Shown in pieces: positions 37,101-47,813 of a stretch of DNA of 64,000 nucleotides. The DNA comes from Beroe ovata (taxonomy: Eukaryota; Ctenophora; Nuda; Beroida; Beroidae). The translations under genes and the position numbers were made by a program. The notes beneath the pieces were generated by a model. That model was given only the letters and a program-made list of their open reading frames with translations, was not told where the DNA came from and did no database searches. Each line of letters begins with the position of its first letter. The stretch's first letter is position 1. Location: positions 368,034 through 432,033 of the forward strand of contig CAMPET010000031.1 of assembly GCA_946803715.1 (NCBI GenBank), given 5' to 3'.

Positions 37101-38885
37101 ATGCTAAAAGGCCAGTGAGAACTAATCCTCTCCTCAGGATATCAGGTGATATTGAACAGACAAACTCTCGGGTATTCAGTGCAGCAAGTGACTGTGAGAT
37201 TAGTAAGGAGGTGTACCAGAGCACAAGTAGCTCGGAAAGCATGAGCGCGGTGGACCAATCCTCCTCCATCGTCAACCAGTGAGTATGGTGTGTGATAGAG
37301 TGATAAAGTGTGTGAAATGTGTGATTCAGAGTGTGTGAACTAGCAATCTCCATCGTCACTCCATCCCACTCCACTTCACCCACACCCCCCTCAACTCTCA
37401 CTTCATTCCTTCACCTCATTGCATCTCATCCCCCTCACTTGCAGGTCTCTACCCAGTATTCCCGATGACACCAGTCTAGCTGGTGCTCTGAACCAGTTTG
37501 ATTTCCTCAACGATGAGAACACGGCTGATGAGGGTAACGACACCGACTCCATCAATTCCAGCTGGAGAGTCGGACTCAATACTTGTGAGTTGCTGTATTT
37601 ACTCAATCCTCACTGATTCTAAACTAGCAACATTACTTGGTCACAGAATTATATTAGTTCAGTCCTAGTAATACTCCTACTAATACCCACTCACTGAAAT
37701 TGTTAGCCAGCTCTGACCCAAACCTGTTCACATATTTAAGGATATATGGGGTTAAATTGACCCTCAAATATTGAGACTGGAATATCGTGCTGACATGATC
37801 ACACAATATTTCAGCTTACCAGACCCACAGTAGAGACAGCAGCGTGGACAGTCTGGCCGGACCACTCTCGAAACAGCGATACAAGTCACTACCTCATATC
37901 CAGAGGGAGGATACCAGTACCCCTGTGAAGCGGTCTCATTCCACCATGAGTCCATCCCGACATGTGTACCCGGGCAAGGTTTGTGCTCCCACCATTGTGA
38001 TGATTGTGTTGATTGATTATTGCCCTCCCGCGGACGATATTCGTGAATTGTAACGGATTGACGGTTTTGTGTCACGAGATGTGGAGTGGTTCATTCTCGA
38101 TTCAATCCCTGTTATATGATTAAGCCAGGTGATAAATCGATAGATTCTTGTTGAAGAATTTATAATCTCCCCCCACATTTGGCATGGCGGGATGTACCAT
38201 TTCCTCACCCCCCTGTGACATCACCACTTCCCCCCTGTGACATCACAACTCCCCCCTCAGTCGTCAAACTACGACCGCTACTCGGACGAGTCCGATCTCT
38301 CTGACGACGAGGAAGAGGAAGAGGACGGACAGAACAACACGCTCAAACGTCCCCGATCGTCCACCTCACCCCACCACTCGCACCGCATGTACAGTAACAA
38401 GATGAACCGGGAGCAGAACATCGCTGAGATGTCGGCAGAGAAGGAGGAGGAGGGGAGGGAGGAGGATAGTTCGAGTAGGGACGAGGATGATGGATCTGAG
38501 GATATATCCGCCACGCCCAAACTAGGGGACCAGGGAGAAATGTTCTTGCAGAGGTTTGTATGACCCGAATTATGTCGTATTCAAATGATTCTTAGCGTTG
38601 GAAGGCCCAATATTTTTCCGATTCCTCGATATGAAATCCACCTCACCATGTCCCTCATCCTTTCCCACACCAAATATCCGCTAATCATATGTCCCCTGAC
38701 ATTGACACAGATTCCCCAGCAGCTCCAGCTCAGACCTGGAGGACGACGAGGATTTGCTCAGCTCAGCCCCCGCCTCACCAATACAGCCGCCACCACCGGG
38801 GCTATTCCTACTGCCACCAACCCCAAATCTGGGAGTGGGAGAAGTCGGAACTGAGACTCAGTGGCTGGATGCTGTCAACTCTTTA
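32241..38885 (+). CDS. FRY: FRY exon block 3: second HEAT-like region and acidic linker
   Basis: Approximate exons: 32241-32350, 32547-32665, 32778-32868, 32994-33110, 33200-33297, 33415-33508, 33604-33789, 33981-34112, 34361-34460, 34610-34688, 34860-35038, 35187-35323, 35505-35637, 35790-35915, 36134-36208, 36377-36459, 36631-36736, 36814-36974, 37140-37279, 37444-37583, 37815-37979, 38260-38554, 38712-38885. Family landmarks are CRDQRPLWSYEEITPQN, QRHYAGRSFEIFRCLR, MNWANFPGVIHLFLKG, MTMYINSSYP, WVGAVCKYINDAYIDN, CTNWKRPTNCFRK and LNQFDFLNDE. The exon at 38260 is strongly acidic (DDEEEEEDG), as is the matching linker of other furry proteins. A 115-N gap lies in the intron after 34112. The short exons 33604-33789 and 33981-34112 are the least secure. 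Confidence 0.87.
32365..32546. repeat. TTGACACCAC minisatellite reaching a FRY acceptor
   Basis: Units such as 'tgacaccactttcatccac' are repeated about seven times with 18-27 bp spacing and end directly at the acceptor 'ctactccag' at 32546. Degenerate units start near 32370. Confidence 0.88.
34114..34322. repeat. GT microsatellite with 115-N gap in FRY intron
   Basis: (GT)n begins right after the donor at 34112. N runs from 34149 to 34263. GT-rich DNA with two copies of 'gtttgtatttgtttgtgtgt' follows to about 34322. The gap length is an assembly estimate. Confidence 0.95.
35930..36125. repeat. TTGACACCAC-type minisatellite in FRY intron
   Basis: About nine units built on 'tgacaccagtttctgc' and 'tgacaccacttttcacc' fill most of the intron between exons 35790-35915 and 36134-36208 and end just before the acceptor. 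Confidence 0.88.
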
Positions 38886-39128
38886 GTGAGTGTTAGTCAA
38901 CGATATTTGTTCTATTCCTTCTTTACGATTTGGATAATATGAAACTTCTCTTTGTTCTCTAACTCATTCTTTTCTCTTGTTCGTGATAGAGTTGAAAAGT
39001 TATTCGGCCAAGTTTTCGATGTAAAAAGACTTAGTTTCTGAGAAACTGCATTTCGTAATCCTCTTTTATCATGAAACAAAAGGATCATTTTCATAGAATG
39101 AAACATTGAATTCAATAACATCCCCAGT

Positions 39129-42100
39129 TGCGAAACACAACGGAAGATCTTGACAGCACGATTATCCTGATTTTCCAAAGAATCGTGAAGAACCATCTTC
39201 TTCTACTCCGTGAAATCTTCACGGCATCCATCGACAATTTTTCCCACGCTCTCCCAGAGGAAATGCTGGGCGTGTTCAGTCAGAGTCTTTCTACCGTGGA
39301 CCAGATTGAAGTTCCGTTTATCTTCATCGATAACGTTTTACTTAAACAGGTACCATAATCATCAGCAATTCATTCACTGATATGTATCAGATAAACACTT
39401 TGGATCTTCAATTGATCGACGTGGAATTCAAATCCGGAGGAATTTTTGAGCTAGCTCATCAGGAAATCGAGTAAAGTCTTAGTTTCTTCTCAGATGTTAA
39501 GTTAGAAGTCACGTGACGAAAAGCTCCTCAGGGAAGCAAGATAGGGCCAAAATTCGACCGGGAATCGATTCAGCGTCCAAAAATACATGGGAATACGTAG
39601 TATTTGCATGAAAATTGGACAAAAAGTTTTCTTCGAATTTCTGATCTGAGTATCGGGAAAAAATGAATGAGTGACTCCACACTTTTATACTCCGATTTCA
39701 AGGGCCCTAAAGAGGACTTAAGCGGCACTGACGACACTAATTTTTCACCAAATCATCTCTCCTACTCTCATACTATAAGAATAAACCCTCTTTGCGATCA
39801 TCTGATTTTCATACCTGCTGTGAAGCCACGCCCAAATGACGATTTCACACCTGTGGAAGCAAACACCTCAAAAACGCGAAAATCAATGGGACACACCGAT
39901 GCAAAAAAACGCCCAAAATCAATTTTACTGCTGTCATACTAAAAATAGGTGTTCCTGACCTATTTTTTGACGTAGAATTCAAATTCGGAGGAATTTTTGA
40001 GCTAGCTCATCAGGAAATCGTGTGAAATCTTAGTTTCTTCTCAGATGCTAAGTTAGAAGTCACGTGACTAATAGCTCCTCAGGGAAGCAAGATAGGGCCA
40101 AAATTCGACCGGGAATCGATTCAGCGTCCAAAAATACATGGGAATACGTAGTATTTGCATGAAAATTGGACAAAAAGTTTTCTTCGAATTTCTGATCTGA
40201 GTATCGGGTAAAAATGAATGAGTGACTCCACACTTTTATACTCCGATTTCAAGGGTCTCTAACGAGGACTTAAGCGGCACTGACGACACTAATTTTTCAC
40301 CAAATCATCTCTCCTACTCTCATACTATGAGAATAAACCCTCTTTGCGATCATTTGATTTTCATACCTGCTGTGAAGCCACGCCCAAATGACGATTTCAC
40401 ACCTGTGGAAGCAAACACCTCAAAAACGCGAAAATCAATGGGACACACCGATGCAAAAAACGTCCAAAATCAATTTTACTGCTGTCATACTAAAAATAGG
40501 TGTTCCTCACCTATTTTTTGACGTAGAATTCAAATACGGAGGAATTTTTGAGCTAGCTCATCAGGAAATCGTGTGAAATCCTAGTTTCTTCTCAGATGTT
40601 TAGTTAGAAGTCAAGTGACAAATAGCTCCTCTGGGAAGCGAGATAGGACCAAAATTAGACCGGGAATCGATTCAGCGTCCCAAAATACGTGGGAATGCGT
40701 AGCATTTGCATGAAAACGGGACAGAAAGTTTCCTTCGAATTTCCGATCTGAGTATCGGTAAAGATGGGACCACTTGCATAGTTGGGATAGTTTCTGATCC
40801 TGTAGCTCCTTCCCCCTACAGGAAGACATCAAGAACAAAGTCCTCTACCACATTCTGGGATCTCGGGAGAAAGTGGATTTCCTTGCCCGAAACCAGCCCG
40901 CCACGGCCCGCGAGATAAAGTCCCTGACGGATCAGAACAGTGGGGCTCACGGTGGGGCTAGGAATATCAAACAGAACCTGAAAACAAAGAGTAGGATCAC
41001 CAAGATCTGTAGAGACCTTCAGGTTAGGGTAGGATTGTGAAATTATGATGTAACTTGTATGGCAATCTGTGCGTGTGTGTTCAGGAATCAGTAACCTCCA
41101 GATTCCAGAACGACCCATGTCTGCTATTCTTCTCAAGATCTCAGGATAAACTCCCCCACATTTCCTGAGGAATGCACCCCTCTTCCCCATGTCCCCCCTC
41201 TAAACCCCCCTTCCCTCTTCCCAGGGACTGCACACACAATACTGTGCCCTGTACACGACATTTAGTCACCTGGTGGACATGGTCAATGATATGAGGAAGG
41301 ATGAATCCCTACTGGACATATCGGATTATGTTGGGGACCTTGCCAGTCGACTATTCCAGGTAATAACCAACTCTAATCGCGTTAATCCGTGGTTTCTGTC
41401 AAGTCGCGATGAGTTCGCGCGCCATGTTGGTGTCTTCACTCCACACACCTCCCACTTCCCAGGCCCAAATGAACCCTGATATCGCATCCCTCTCCTCTGG
41501 GCACAGTGACAGATCTCTCCCTCGAGACATATTCTCTCTGGAGCCACTCCAAGAGCAGCCCTTCACAACTTCCCCTGAATCGAAGTCAGGTGGAGTGGCT
41601 GGAGGGAGTAAGGGTTCACGGTCAAGGTACAACCTCGTTCTTCATTATGATTTGTTGATATTGTTCGTTGTTCTATCTTCTACTGATGGAATTCTGTCGC
41701 AGGGAGTCAAGTAACGAAGATGGGATCTCCATCTCCAAACTCGATCTCAACATGCCCCCATCCCGGTCTCTGAGCGACGACACGTCCGCGTACAAGACAC
41801 CCCCGACCACCTCCCCGAACACGGGACTTGCTCTCCTTCCCTCCGCCTCGATCCTCACTGCTCTCACGGGAACGTCTGCTCCCCCTGATAATATTGCCGC
41901 TCGGGCAGCGGCTGTTAGTGCAGGGGGCGAGGTGGCGCCAAAAGCGAGTACAGCTCCGGGAAGCTTGTCATTCAGTGAGTAATAGGGAAGTGTCGAGTGA
42001 AGATTTGATTATTTGTTAAGGGAAAAAAGTTAGGTTATAATGATCGAAATGCTGTTCGAAGCAATTTCATTTCCAATCAACGAAGATGCCCTTCCGGAAA

Positions 42101-44866
42101 TCCCCCCTCTATAATCACCCATTTCTCAGAATCTATGGAAGAGGAGTTCTCGGAGACGAGTGACGTCACTCCCCCCTCATCTCTGACAACCCCAGCTTCC
42201 ATCCATCCTCCCTGTACGACCACAGCAAGTACAGGCGATGTGAGTGGTGGGGGTTGTAGTACGACCACAGCTACAAGTGTGGAGGATGGTCGATCACAGG
42301 TTGCCAGTGTGGAGAGTGGAGCTTTGACGACCAAAGTTAAGCCCGTGGGTTAGTTCTTTCGTGATTCTGATTTGCGGTGTTCGAAATGCCTATTTGTTAA
42401 GGAGAGCATAGATCGAAACTTATAATTTTTCCGATCCGTACCATGTCTTTTGTTGACGGAAGTTTGCTTCAGAGAAGAAGCGCACACACCGGCGCGGATA
42501 CAGCGAGGCTCACATCGAAATGTTCAAAAGTGTGGAGCTGGAATTCTCGGGCAGTAACGGGTTGGGAGGGTCCGAGAGTGTGTCGCAGCACAATCTCGAT
42601 ACTGTATCGATACCGGGGAGCCGGGGCAGGTCACCGGTGCGACTTTCGCCACGGGCTACAGAGGCAGCTCCTCCTTGGTAGTGCATCGTGGTTAGTGGTG
42701 TGGGGTGAGTGGAGTGGGGTGAGTGGTGTGGGGTGATTGGGGTGGGGTGAGTGGTGTGGGGTGAGTGGAGTGAGGTGAGTTAGAGTATTGGGTGTGGAGA
42801 CTAGAGTCTGTGTGAGGCTAACAACTGTTCGTTCATGCCAACCTCACTAAAGAAAGCTTCCTGAAATGTAATGATATTCAAGATGACGTCTGAGACGATG
42901 TTTCTCGGTTCTCTGGGACGATGTTTCTCCAACCTCTGCATTTTCTCCCAGGAACTATCGGATTCGGTGAACAACATTCACCTCTCGCAAGTGGACGTGA
43001 GAGTGGAGAATATCGGACAGGACAACGTCTCCGAGGAACCGTCAGAAACGGAGGAGGACTCGAGTTCGTTGTTGAGTGAGGTTCCGCCCCCTCCGACACC
43101 AGGTTTGCGGGGATCGGGAGATTGTCTGTTGCTTCATGCGATTTCATTAGTGTCTCTAGACCCTGTGGGAGAATCTTTCCACTCGAACCTCAAAATAGGT
43201 CCTGAAAAGGTTCTCCATCCAGTTAACGGACTCTTACTTCCATCACGTACTATCTTTCTCTCTCAGGGACGGAGAACGCATCGACGGACGGTGACCAAGA
43301 TTTCGAGTTCCCACTCCCACCCAATGAGGCGTACTACACATCACCGCAGATAGCGAGACGGGAAATGGACAGGGGGCACTTAACCCAGGCCCCAAGTGCA
43401 GGTTTGAGGGGGAGGAATTGGGTGTTGGTCATGGTGGTACATGATCAGGTGTTCTTGATCGCAAGCCTCTCCCTCAAATCTTTGGTTGGATAATTGGTTG
43501 GGTGGGTTGTTTGTATAAGTGGGAGAGGGTTTTGAAATAACGATTATAACACGGTGATCATCCACAGAATCGATCCCGGAGGAGGTCGAACTGGAGGAAT
43601 CCACAGAGAGTTTGTACACAGAATCAGGACAGATACTCCTGCTCTCCAAACTAGAGGTGACGGTGGACAAGAGATCGAGGAAAGGGTCCACAAATGAGGG
43701 ATCTGCAAATGAGGAGGGCTCCGCTCATTCCGCTCATTCCAGAACAAGTTCTGCCAGTGAACATCAGTCACTCGATGATGAAGTTATCGAGGTAATATCG
43801 GGTGATATATAAATAGCCGGATAATATATATATATGTTTCGTTTTATAACTTCCAAATGTTATAAATCCACATTTTTGACCCAGGAGAAGGTTCTGGTCT
43901 CATTTGATGAGACACCAGAACTCGACAGTACTCTGATCAGTCCCAATGAGACAACATTCCTGGACCAGCCATCTCCGACTGCCCCTTCTGTCCAGTTAGA
44001 GGACATANCTGTGCGTGCGCAACACGCCTCTAAAGTACATAATCATATAGAAATTATTGTCTCTTTCATGTCAAAAATAGAACGACTTCAGGGTCAAGGT
44101 TAATCCAATTGACAGGTTACAACTCGAATTACTGGGAAACTCTCCAAAACTATGTCGCTCTTGTCGAGACACAACAGTTTGCGGCACAGAGAGGGCGGCT
44201 AACAGTTGAACTTGATCATGATCAACAGTTTGCCGCCATTTGGCCATTGGGTCATCTGTTTGAAAAAGTGAAACTCTTGACGGAATTTCTGCGACATAAT
44301 CGAGACTATGTTTCATTCGTGAGGCAAAGTGAATGAGCGACATATATTCTGGAAGTCATACTATCTCTCGTATTCTCTCCAGGTACCGATGCAAGACAGA
44401 GAACATAAACGGGCACACCCATGCGGACACCTTTGTGGAGGTGGTCCAGCCCCCTGGTAAACTGTCCTCCCCTCTGAACACCGGATACAAGGAGTGGCTC
44501 GTCCCTGACCAGGGTCCGACTGAGGAGGAGTGGATCACCGAGTGGTTCACCAAGTGGGTCACCGTTACCACGGAAACGCCCACAGAGTGGGCAACTGATG
44601 AGTGGCCCACCGTGACAGATGAGTGGGTGACGGACGAGTGGGTGACGGACGAGTGGGTGAAAGAGGATTGGACGGAGGATTGGATTACAGACGGCGGAAT
44701 GGTGACGGATGAGTACGCGACAGAGGAACTCCCTACTCTTAATTGGGAGGAGTATAGAGAGGAGCTGGATAGGGAGTTCTACAGAGAGATGTTTGATGTT
44801 GACAGATATCATGATTCGAAGAAGAAGAAGAGTTATCAGAGGGGAGGGTGGATGTGGAAGAAATGA
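39129..44866 (+). CDS. FRY: FRY exon block 4: C-terminal domain and long divergent tail
   Basis: Approximate exons: 39129-39350, 40822-41022, 41225-41358, 41463-41626, 41702-41970, 42130-42350, 42474-42681, 42953-43101, 43268-43400, 43567-43791, 43885-44010, 44116-44270, 44383-44866. The first three resemble the helical C-terminal part of furry (LHTQYCALYTTFSHLVDMVND matches the family's LYKLHFQLL region). The next eight encode Ser/Thr/Pro/Glu-rich sequence that I cannot align to any family member. The exon at 44116 carries an IWPLGHLF motif that may correspond to the family's LWPSDIFG. The last exon is Trp-rich with tandem TDEWV units, then a basic end and a stop codon at 44864-44866. One N falls at 44008 near a donor. 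Confidence 0.75.
39418..40768. repeat. 553-bp tandem repeat, about 2.4 copies, in a second FRY intron
   Basis: This is the same unit as at 5440-7340. The 'cacgtgac' landmark is at 39510 and 40061, with a changed copy at 40612, a period of about 551 bp. It begins and ends mid-unit. Copies here share variants with the third copy at 6.7-7.1 kb (for example 'aataaaccctctttgcgatc'), so copies have moved or converted between the two introns. Confidence 0.93.
42682..42790. repeat. GTGGGGTGAGTG minisatellite after a weak FRY donor
   Basis: 'gtggggtgagtgg' units repeat about seven times directly downstream of the exon ending near 42681, whose own donor is GTAGTG. Each unit holds a consensus-like GGTGAGT. 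Confidence 0.75.
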
Positions 44867-45634
44867 GCAGTGTTTCTCCCCCACACGAACGCGAAGGAAC
44901 AATTAACACTGAGTGATGCTACCTGGTGTAATTCAGCGATCAGGAGACTATGTATTAGATGATCCGGGAGAAATAGTCTCCCAGAAAGTGAACAAGGTGA
45001 TAGTGATCTATCTTTGCGAAACACTCAGTGAAGTTTTGATCTTTAAAATAGGACGGACCATGTGTAGAAATTGAATCTTGCGTGTGATAGTGATTAATGG
45101 CTCACTGCCTCAGTCTAGATTGAGCACTTGATTGCATGACCAGAAATCAAACTGGGAGCTTGGAATCGATTTCAAACTCTGAGACTTTTTACGAATTGAT
45201 TCCACAACGGTTTTCTAGTTGTGGTGTTTCAGTAAGATGGTCTTCCTTCACAGATCTTGATTTTTTTTACATAATGCTGTGCTTTTTTCTCTAAAAATTC
45301 CTCTGGAAAGCAGTTCTCATTTCTTGTTCAATAAGTTAACAAAAAGAGAGACACGGATTATTACTGATCGTGGAATCATATTGTGGTCGTAACTATACAA
45401 AACATCACACATACAACACGCTCTATTTCCTCGTTAAAAACAAGGACAAATGAAGAGCATGGGACAATTCGTATTAATGTAAACCTATACTTTGAAAACT
45501 CAAATAACTTAGTGGGGTGCAAAAGAGAGAGAGCTATAGTCCGAATTCGAGATTCAGTAAAACGGGCCACTGACACAAAAATCACTAAAATCTTGTACGG
45601 TATCTGCCCTATCGGAGTTCAACTGTTACAGAGT
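44867..45634. other. Convergent intergenic region between FRY and MDH2
   Basis: The 3' ends of FRY (+) and MDH2 (-) face each other here, with 768 bp between stop codons. No coding sequence is recognised. It presumably contains both 3' UTRs. Confidence 0.6.
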
Positions 45635-46341
45635 CTATTGATTGGCAAACTTTATCCCCTTCTCAATGCTCCCCTTGAGTTCTGGTAGCATCTTCGCTAA
45701 TGCCTCCTGTTCAAAATCAATGAGAGTTCCCATGCCCAGATTCTCCTCCACCCCATTGGGTCCCAGTCTCAGTGGGGTTGAGAAGAATTGCAGATCTGTC
45801 ACGTCCGATTCAACCTGAAGTAGTAGCCAAGGGTTAGCCGTTTAATCAATGTTATTATTTGAAATATGACAACTGCGAGCTTAGCCGTTAAACGCTTCGG
45901 TCAATTAAATATTACTATCAAATCAAACTGTACTACAAGATCAAATTTGTACACTTACGAAGCTGCATTCGACCACATTCTTGGCTCCGTTCATAGCTTG
46001 GAGGAGAGCAAAGGCGAATCTGGCGCCGGCATACGCCATACTGAGAGTTGCAGAGCCGCCTGAAAGAGTGGAGAAAAAGTGAGTGAAGTGAGATGTGACA
46101 ATGGTTTTACTTGCGACAATTTCTTTTGAGAGTAACACGAAGTGTGAATGGGATGATAAGTGGGGACGGAGCGCTCCTTACCTCCTGCTTTAGCCTCCAC
46201 AACCTCAGTCCCCGCATTTTGTATTCTCGTGGTGAGAGCTGCCCGCTCCTCATCCCCAAACGTGCACGAAGGTTCCACTTGCGAGAGAAGGGGCAGGATG
46301 GTAGCACCTGGGTGAAATGTGACAGTGAGGGTGTGAGTGTC

Positions 46342-46378
<37 letters not shown>

Positions 46379-47328
46379 NNNNNNNNNNNNNNNNNNNNNN
46401 NNNNNNNNNNNNNNNNNNNNNNNNNNNNNNNNNNNNNNNNNNNNNNNNNNNNNNNNNNNNNNNNNNNNNNNNNNNNNNNNNNNNNNNNNNNNNNNNNNNN
46501 NNNNNNNNNNNNNNNNNNNNNNNNNNNNNNNNNNNNNNNNNNNNNNNNNNNNNNNNNNNNNNNNNNNNNNNNNNNNNNACAACATCCAGCGTGGTAACAC
46601 CAAACAGTTTACACGGGTTGAACACCCCGTTCTTCTTGTACACCTCGGCAGCGATAGGAACAGTAGAGTTGACAGGGTTGGAGATGATACAGAGCATTGC
46701 CTCGGGGCACGCTTTGGATGCAGCATCGGCCAGGGACTTGGCGATGCCCGCGTTGATGTTGAACAGGTCGTCACGGGTCATTCCCGGTTTCCTTGGTACC
46801 CCGGCTGGTATGATTACCACAGTGCTGCCTGCCGGGGAGTGGTGTCAGAAGACCGGGTTAGAACATATCGAGTTGCTCAGTTGTGTTAGAGCAGGTGTTA
46901 CAAGTAGAGAACATAACCTCACATTACCAAACACTCTAAATACCTGTTAGACACTCCTCCAGCTGGGAGTCGCCGACATAACCCTTCACCTGGGCCGCCG
47001 ACTCTATGTGGCTGAGATCTGCCGCCACTCCGACTGTGTTAGCCACATCGTACAACGCCAGCTCCGATATCAGGGTAGACTGAGGAGATATCATACGGTT
47101 ACACCACCCTGTTGAACTACCGTGTTGAACTTGAGTATTGTTGAACTACTGTGATAGCAGCAAATACGGCTGTGGTAGTACCTGTTTGAGAAGGAGAGAC
47201 AGTGGCTGACCGATGCCGCCAGCAGCGCCAAGAACTGCCACTTTCGCGTGTCTGGGTGCTGAAACACTGAAACTGCGGCTTCCAGAACATGCCAAGTTGC
47301 AAGCCACTTTCCTCATGAACCCAGCCAT
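45635..47328 (-). CDS. MDH2: Mitochondrial malate dehydrogenase, one exon lost in an assembly gap
   Basis: The enzyme oxidises L-malate to oxaloacetate with NAD+ in the mitochondrial matrix (citric acid cycle, malate-aspartate shuttle). Exons in transcript order: 47328-47182, 47079-46944, 46828-46579 (cut by the gap), then 46307-46182, 46059-45959 and 45814-45635. The N-terminus is basic, Ser-rich and lacks acidic residues, as a mitochondrial targeting peptide should. The NAD-binding loop is [18 protein letters not shown]. Substrate arginines lie in [14 protein letters not shown], and [11 protein letters not shown] follows. The coding after LFGVTTLDV is missing in 46379-46578 (200 N). That part should contain the catalytic His motif (GGHSG type), so the gene is probably intact in the organism. 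The end [19 protein letters not shown] is typical. The start gives a normal leader length. Confidence 0.95.
46343..46578. repeat. GT microsatellite with 200-N gap inside MDH2
   Basis: (GT)n runs to 46378, then N from 46379 to 46578. On the far side coding sequence begins at once, so the gap removed intron and exon sequence of MDH2. The round 200 suggests an arbitrary gap size. Confidence 0.95.
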
Positions 47329-47813
47329 AGCTCCTACTGAGAAGTGGTTCAATTAGCTCAATCAATAAATAACACACATCACAATGACAGGAATTTCGTG
47401 AGAATTTGGTTGCGCGCGCAAATCTACGATATGCGCATTTGCTTTCGTCTGCAAAATGTAAAATCTCTGCTAGTACTTTAGTTAAGTTTGCAGTCTGTCC
47501 CATTCAATGATGGTAAACATTTGCATCTGGGCGACATCAGAATGCATGACATGGCAGTCAAAGACATTGAACCAAACATAAATTGCCCGAGTAAAATACA
47601 TCATTCATTTGACAAATGATTGTTGATACAGATACATAGATGAGTTAAGTGATTCTGTTTCGACGGAATTCCTGAGGAATGATCTATGAATATGGGTGGC
47701 AATCATACTCAATTATGCTAAATGAGACTGAATAAATAAAAGTAGTCAACTTACATCAAGTTTAAAAACAGAATAAATTATCATAAAAACCCTTCCATAC
47801 TAAAAACATAACT
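47329..47813. other. Short intergenic region between MDH2 start and EXOSC10 end
   Basis: Both flanking genes read leftward, so this stretch holds the MDH2 promoter and the EXOSC10 3' UTR. It contains 'ttgcgcgcgcaaat' at about 47408-47421, a perfect GC-rich palindrome near the MDH2 start. No coding sequence is seen. Confidence 0.6.

Larger units (their letters stand above)
545..44866 (+). other. FRY: Furry homologue (FRY) gene, whole span in window, 5' incomplete
   Basis: This entry is the gene span; the coding exons are in the four block entries that follow. Furry proteins are very large (about 3000 aa) HEAT/armadillo-repeat scaffolds that work with NDR/LATS-type kinases in cell morphogenesis, and vertebrate FRY also acts at mitotic spindles. 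About 70 short exons can be chained in one direction, and their order follows the family from the N-terminal furry domain through the central HEAT-like region to the acidic C-terminal region. The first exon and start codon lie left of the window. Four other genes sit inside three of its introns. Single exon edges could be wrong, mainly around 545-1550, 8260-8960 and 33.6-34.4 kb. Confidence 0.9.
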
